Shown piece after piece: positions 5,258 through 8,737 of a DNA stretch of 8,737 bases; the first letter of the stretch is position 1, and each line of letters starts with the position of its first letter. The stretch lies in NCBI GenBank assembly GCA_004298725.1, contig SCQA01000049.1:1-8737 (forward strand), written 5' to 3'. The position numbers and the translations under genes were made by a program. The notes below the pieces were generated by a model that was given only the letters and a program-made list of their open reading frames with translations, was not told the origin of the DNA and ran no database searches. Origin of the DNA: a bacterium (GTDB taxonomy: Bacteria; Desulfobacterota; GWC2-55-46).

Positions 5258-6802
5258 TTACTCCCACTCTATGGTTGACGGCGGCTTGGAGCTTATGTCG
5301 TAAACCACCCTGTTCACTCCGCGAACTTCGTTTATTATCCTCGTTGAAATTCTTTCCATTACTTCGTAAGGAAGCCTTACCCAATCAGCCGTCATGCCAT
5401 CAACGCTGTTAACTGCGCGTATAGCCGCCACGTTTTCATATGTCCTTTCGTCCCCCATGACGCCGACGGTCTTTATAGGCAAAAGCACGGCGAACGACTG
5501 CCATATTTTATTGTAAAGGCCCGCCTTTTTTATCTCCTCAAGCGTTATCGCGTCAGCCTCGCGGAGCACGTCGCACCGCTCTTTTGTCACTGCGCCTATA
5601 ATGCGTATGGCAAGGCCCGGCCCGGGAAAGGGCTGTCTTGCCACAATTTCCTCGGGCATTCCAAGCTCTCTACCAAGCGCCCTGACTTCATCCTTGAAAA
5701 GCTCGCGGAGCGGCTCGATAAGTTTAAGGCGCATCTTCTTCAATAAACCGCCGACGTTGTGGTGGCTTTTTATCGTGGCGGACGGCCCTTTAAACGACAC
5801 GCTCTCAATTACGTCCGGGTAGAGCGTGCCCTGAGCCAGAAACTTCACGCCCTTTATCTTGCCTGCCTCTTCGTCAAATACGTGCACAAACTCGCCGCCG
5901 ATAATCTTGCGCTTTCGTTCAGGGTCGGTCACGCCTTTAAGCCTCTTTAAAAAACGAGCGGACGCGTCAACGCGGCGTATATTCATACTGAAACTCTTTT
6001 TAAGAGTTGCCTCTACTTTTGCCGCTTCGCCTTTTCTCAAAACGCCGTTGTCAACGAAGACGCAGTTAAGGTTCGCTCCTATAGCCCTGTGCACAAGAAC
6101 CGCCGCTACCGCCGAATCAACGCCGCCGCTTATGCCGCATACAACCTTGTTGTTTTCAACTGTTGCTTTTATCTCCTGAGTTGAAGTCTCTATAAAAGAT
6201 TTCATTGTCCACGAAGGCTTCATACGGCAGACGTTAAAAAGAAAATTCTGAATAATCTTGCGGCCCTTTGGCGTATGAACAACCTCCGGGTGAAACTGCA
6301 CTCCGTAAACGCGCCTTGATTCATCGCTCATGGCGCACAACTTTGAATTTTCGCTGTGCGCTGTCACTTCAAAGCCGCGAGGGAGCTTTTCCACCCTGTC
6401 GCCATGGCTCATCCAGACCTTCGCAGTTCGTCCAAGGCCGCCAAATATGCCGGACGGACTATCAATTATAAGCTCCGCAGGCCCGTACTCCCTGTGCTTC
6501 GACTTCTCTACACTGCCGCCCAAAACCTTCGCAATAAGCTGCATTCCGTAACAGATGCCAAGCACCGGTATGCCGAGCCGGAAAACCTCCGCGTCAATGT
6601 GCGGCGCGCCCTTGTCGTAAACCGAAGACGGACCGCCGGATAAAATAATCGCCTGCGGTTTGAAAGCCTTAATGAAATCAACGCCCTTATTAAACGGATG
6701 AATTTCTGAGTAAACCTTAGCCTCGCGTATCCTTCTCGCTATAAGTTGCGTGTACTGCGAACCGAAATCAAGCACAAGCGCTTTTTGTGAATGTATGTTC
6801 AT
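5258..6802 (-). CDS. guaA: GMP synthase (glutamine-hydrolysing)
   Basis: GuaA converts XMP to GMP using ATP and glutamine, the final step of guanine nucleotide synthesis. The N-terminal class I amidotransferase domain (about 1-195) has LDFGSQYTQLIARR, the nucleophile Cys84 in LGICYGMQ, and His171/Glu173 in GVQFHPEV. The ATP pyrophosphatase domain carries the SGGVDS loop at 225-230, followed by VFVDNGVLR and FLAQGTLYPDVIES. The C-terminal dimerisation domain has PFPGPGLAIR near 391 and the standard ending STIEWE. At 514 residues it is full length with all key residues. The family start MNIHSQKALVLDFG is kept, although the upstream region has no well-spaced ribosome site (a GAGG lies 14 bases away). 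guaB lies upstream on the same strand. Confidence 0.98.
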   Translation of the reverse strand: MNIHSQKALVLDFGSQYTQLIARRIREAKVYSEIHPFNKGVDFIKAFKPQAIILSGGPSSVYDKGAPHIDAEVFRLGIPVLGICYGMQLIAKVLGGSVEKSKHREYGPAELIIDSPSGIFGGLGRTAKVWMSHGDRVEKLPRGFEVTAHSENSKLCAMSDESRRVYGVQFHPEVVHTPKGRKIIQNFLFNVCRMKPSWTMKSFIETSTQEIKATVENNKVVCGISGGVDSAVAAVLVHRAIGANLNCVFVDNGVLRKGEAAKVEATLKKSFSMNIRRVDASARFLKRLKGVTDPERKRKIIGGEFVHVFDEEAGKIKGVKFLAQGTLYPDVIESVSFKGPSATIKSHHNVGGLLKKMRLKLIEPLRELFKDEVRALGRELGMPEEIVARQPFPGPGLAIRIIGAVTKERCDVLREADAITLEEIKKAGLYNKIWQSFAVLLPIKTVGVMGDERTYENVAAIRAVNSVDGMTADWVRLPYEVMERISTRIINEVRGVNRVVYDISSKPPSTIEWE

Positions 6803-6844
6803 TTTAATTCAAATTGCCTCGCTCTCATATAACTCCCCCTGCAT

Positions 6845-6880
6845 CCTCTTAATTTAAGAGGTGGTTCTTAACCTCACTAC
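6845..6880 (-). repeat. REP-like element E with two competing hairpins
   Basis: CCTCTTAA (6845-6852) pairs with TTAAGAGG (6854-6861). GAGGT (6858-6862) can instead pair with ACCTC (6871-6875), so the two stems share 6858-6861 and exclude each other. On the minus strand the unit begins with GTAG (6880-6877), like elements A to D. Confidence 0.5.
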
Positions 6881-6896
6881 CGCTATGCACTATCCC

Positions 6897-6927
6897 CTCG
6901 CCTCTGCCTTTAACGGACATAGGCGAG
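6897..6927. repeat. Inverted repeat in the guaB-guaA gap
   Basis: CTCGCCT (6897-6903) and AGGCGAG (6921-6927) are perfect seven-base arms around a 17-base loop. The right arm overlaps by one base the GTGATTAG (6927-6934) that pairs with CTAATCAC farther along. Confidence 0.5.
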
Positions 6928-6959
6928 TGATTAGCGGCAAGGATTACAAATGTACTAAC

Positions 6960-6976
6960 CTCTAATCACTAATCAC
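6960..6976. repeat. Direct repeat copy 1 (tandem TAATCAC heptamers)
   Basis: CTCTAATCACTAATCAC is found here and again exactly at 7091-7107, 131 bases apart. Each copy holds two tandem CTAATCA units. The inverse GTGATTAG at 6927-6934 can pair with either unit of this copy. Confidence 0.65.
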
Positions 6977-7039
6977 CATAGAACCGGGGTAAGTTCAAAA
7001 CGCCTCTTTTGCCTTTTTTAAGGTTATTAGAAAAACAGC

Positions 7040-7060
7040 GAGACTAAAGTCTCTCACTAC
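7040..7060 (-). repeat. REP-like hairpin D, possible guaB terminator
   Basis: GAGACT (7040-7045) and AGTCTC (7048-7053) flank a two-base loop, with GTAG on the minus strand at 7060-7057. On that strand the hairpin is followed by GCTGTTTTTC about 60 bases after the guaB stop codon, so it may act as a modest intrinsic terminator. It is the short-loop counterpart of element B. Confidence 0.55.
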
Positions 7061-7090
7061 GTTTTCTCGTCTCTCTCATTATCCACTATT

Positions 7091-7107
7091 CTCTAATCAC
7101 TAATCAC
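7091..7107. repeat. Direct repeat copy 2 (tandem TAATCAC heptamers)
   Basis: This is an exact 17-base copy of 6960-6976, ending only six bases from the guaB stop codon. The two copies bracket the segment that contains hairpin D, as might be left by insertion or recombination of a short repeat cassette. Confidence 0.65.
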
Positions 7108-7112
7108 TGTCT

Positions 7113-8573
7113 TTAAAACTCCGTTTTGTAATTCGGCGCTTCCTTGGTAATGGTTACGTCGTGCACATGGCTTTCCTTAAGTCCGGCGGGCGTAATCTTT
7201 AAAAACCGCGCTTTTTTGTGAAGCTCCGGCAAAGTCATCGCGCCGCAGTAACCCATGCCGGATCTAAGCCCGCCTACCATCTGATATATAGTTGACGAAA
7301 GCGGCCCCCTGTACGGAACCCTGCCTTCGATGCCTTCAGGCACGAATTTAAGCTCGCTCTCAACGTCGTCTTGAAAGTATCTGTCTTTACTGCCTTTTTT
7401 CATTGCTTCAATTGAGCCCATGCCCCTGTAAACCTTGTAGGTTCTGCCTTGAAAAAGGACTGTCTCGCCCGGGCTTTCATCCGTGCCGGCAAAAAGCCCG
7501 CCTATCATTACCGAGTCAGCTCCGGCGGCAAGCGCCTTCGTTATATCGCCCGAATATTTTATGCCTCCGTCGGATATAACCGGTATGTTCTTTTTGCGCG
7601 CCACTTTGACTACGTCCGCCACCGCCGTTATCTGCGGCACGCCTATGCCAGTTACAACGCGGGTCGTGCATATGGAGCCTGGTCCGACACCAACCTTTAC
7701 CGCGTCAACGCCTGCTTTTATAAGCGCGTCAGCGGCCTCGGCCGTGGCAATGTTGCCTGCTATAAGCTGGCACTTGAAGTTACTTCTTGTTGACTTGACC
7801 GCGTCAATAACGCCCTTGCTGTGGCCATGTGCCGTGTCAATGACAATGCAATCCGCGCCCGCTTTAAGAAGCGCGTCAATACGCGCTTCCCTGTCAAAAG
7901 AAACTCCGATGGCCGCCCCTACGCGAAGCCTTCCGTATCCGTCTTTACACGAATTAGGAAACCTCTCGCGCTTTTCAATGTCCGTAACCGTTATAAGGCC
8001 GGTAAGCCGGTTCTTTTTGTCAACAACCGGCAGTTTTTCTATTCTGTGCTTATGGAGTATTTCCTTTGCCTTTTCTATTGATATGCCTTGCGGGGCAGTA
8101 ACAAGCTCTTTAGTCATTATTTCGGAAATTCTACGCATCGGGTTTGTTTCAAAACGCAAATCCCTGTTCGTAAGTATACCGACAAGTACGCCGTTTTTTA
8201 CTATCGGAAAGCCGGATATCTGCTCCTTCTTCATTATTTCAAGAGCGTCCTGAACTCTTTGCTCGGGGCTTAGCGTAAGTGGCTTAAGTATCACCACTGA
8301 CTCGTATTTTTTAACCTTATCTACCATCTGCGACTGCTCGTCAACGGTCAGGTTCTTGTGTATCATGCCTATGCCGCCCTCAAGCGCTATGGCTATGGCC
8401 ATGCGCGCCTCCGTAACGGTGTCCATAGCGGCGCTTACAAGCGGCGCGTTAAGCCTAATTTCATTTGTAAGCCTTGTTGAAACGTCAACATGGCGCGGCA
8501 GTACCTTTGAATGAGACGGCTCAAGAAGCACGTCGTCAAAGGTCAGGGCTGTTCTTATTTTTATATTTTCCAT
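7113..8573 (-). CDS. guaB: IMP dehydrogenase
   Basis: GuaB oxidises IMP to XMP with NAD, the committed and rate-limiting step toward GMP. The 486-residue protein is full length. It starts with LTFDDVLLEPSHS and has the barrel motif PLVSAAMDTVT near 44. A tandem CBS (Bateman) module occupies about 95-205, with LTNRDLR and LITVTDIE. The catalytic loop GVGPGSICTTR carries Cys302, followed by SDGGIKYSGD with Asp335, YRGMGSIEAM near 382, and the flap residues RYFQ at 398-401. The CBS module suggests allosteric control by nucleotides, as in the family. GGAGG lies only three bases before the ATG, a short spacing. guaA follows on the same strand after 310 bases of repeats, and the end of a ppx-like gene lies 88 bases upstream. 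Confidence 0.98.
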   Translation of the reverse strand: MENIKIRTALTFDDVLLEPSHSKVLPRHVDVSTRLTNEIRLNAPLVSAAMDTVTEARMAIAIALEGGIGMIHKNLTVDEQSQMVDKVKKYESVVILKPLTLSPEQRVQDALEIMKKEQISGFPIVKNGVLVGILTNRDLRFETNPMRRISEIMTKELVTAPQGISIEKAKEILHKHRIEKLPVVDKKNRLTGLITVTDIEKRERFPNSCKDGYGRLRVGAAIGVSFDREARIDALLKAGADCIVIDTAHGHSKGVIDAVKSTRSNFKCQLIAGNIATAEAADALIKAGVDAVKVGVGPGSICTTRVVTGIGVPQITAVADVVKVARKKNIPVISDGGIKYSGDITKALAAGADSVMIGGLFAGTDESPGETVLFQGRTYKVYRGMGSIEAMKKGSKDRYFQDDVESELKFVPEGIEGRVPYRGPLSSTIYQMVGGLRSGMGYCGAMTLPELHKKARFLKITPAGLKESHVHDVTITKEAPNYKTEF

Positions 8574-8661
8574 AAACCTCCGTGTGCAAAAGCGCTAATT
8601 TTTATTGATAAGAACTTTAAACATTCACGGCTTGCCAACACCGCATTAACCTGACGGCCTG

Positions 8662-8737
8662 TTATGCCACGCGCGCGCCGATACCGGTTTTTTTGAGTAT
8701 TACCCCTTCCAAAAGGCCGGCGTCGCTTACTTTCAGC
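8662..8737 (-). CDS. C-terminal end of a probable Ppx/GppA phosphatase (partial)
   Basis: On the minus strand the last 25 codons of an open frame enter from the right edge and end at TAA. They read LKVSDAGLLEGVIL followed by a short basic tail. This resembles the closing VSxxGLxEGxxL motif of exopolyphosphatase/guanosine pentaphosphate phosphatase proteins, which act on polyphosphate or pppGpp. If right, it would sit just upstream of guaB, a link to guanine nucleotide metabolism. Only 25 residues are visible, so the family call rests on one motif. Confidence 0.5.
   Translation of the reverse strand, partial: LKVSDAGLLEGVILKKTGIGARVA

Larger units (their letters stand above)
6803..7112. other. 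Repeat-rich gap between guaB and guaA
   Basis: These 310 bases hold no gene but are dense with inverted and direct repeats. They include paired hairpins at 6845-6880, a 7-base stem at 6897-6927, GTGATTAG/CTAATCAC pairs, a 17-base direct repeat at 6960 and 7091, and hairpin D at 7040-7060. The minus-strand sequence just before guaA contains TTATAT as a possible -10 without a good -35. The gap may end or attenuate the guaB transcript, or may simply be a landing site for repeats. Confidence 0.7.

Noticed and set aside
7483..8253. Plus-strand frame of 256 codons opposite guaB
   Set aside because: It lies fully antisense to a complete IMP dehydrogenase, is Ser/Pro/Ala-rich and has no domain. The length comes from codon bias of guaB.
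8574..8661. Purine riboswitch or clear promoter in the guaB leader
   Set aside because: The 88-base spacer is too short for the aptamer plus expression platform and shows none of its conserved loops. TTGGCA is present but without a properly placed -10.
980..8667. GGCCTGTTATGC occurs at 980-991 and 8656-8667
   Set aside because: A 12-base match in a window this size is expected by chance, and the second copy overlaps the stop of the edge gene. The surrounding sequence is not shared.

Overview
The window is a stretch of bacterial chromosome. It carries conserved housekeeping genes (spoVG, glgB, guaA, guaB and the very end of a probable Ppx/GppA phosphatase gene) around a small accessory pocket of toxin-antitoxin-like genes and hairpin repeats. 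The mix of genes, AT-rich intergenic DNA and ATG starts with GGAGG-type ribosome sites suggests a Gram-negative anaerobe-like lineage such as Desulfobacterota, Nitrospirota or a relative. That is inference: no rRNA, tRNA or lineage-diagnostic gene is present. SpoVG occurs in many non-sporulating bacteria, and nothing else here suggests sporulation.

Layout. The leftmost 217 bases hold no convincing gene. spoVG (minus strand) and glgB (plus strand) diverge from a 575-base AT-rich gap that contains a good spoVG promoter and a repeated heptamer near glgB. From about 3.1 kb to the right edge every gene is on the minus strand. In transcription order these are the end of a ppx-like gene, guaB, guaA, a BrnT-type toxin gene with a one-base frameshift, its CopG/BrnA-type antitoxin, a LOG-family nucleotide hydrolase, a tightly coupled ribbon-helix-helix protein, and a DUF5615 PIN-like protein with an odd 5' end.

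Functional themes. GuaB and GuaA are consecutive steps from IMP to GMP, so guaB-guaA is a purine pair, although 310 bases of repeats separate them. GlgB makes the branches of glycogen. The LOG enzyme acts on nucleoside monophosphates. The BrnT/CopG pair is a type II toxin-antitoxin locus whose toxin reading frame is broken at a run of six A/T bases.

The most unusual signal is a set of about five short hairpins, each preceded by GTAG on the strand read, in the two repeat-rich gaps (3514-3683 and 6845-7060). Their stems differ in sequence but keep their pairing. This is the architecture of REP elements mobilised by RAYT/TnpA-REP transposases, though no such transposase lies in the window. One hairpin looks like another with 21 bases inserted in its loop, and the insert can pair with downstream sequence. 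No CRISPR array, insertion sequence, prophage or clearly new multi-gene system is visible.
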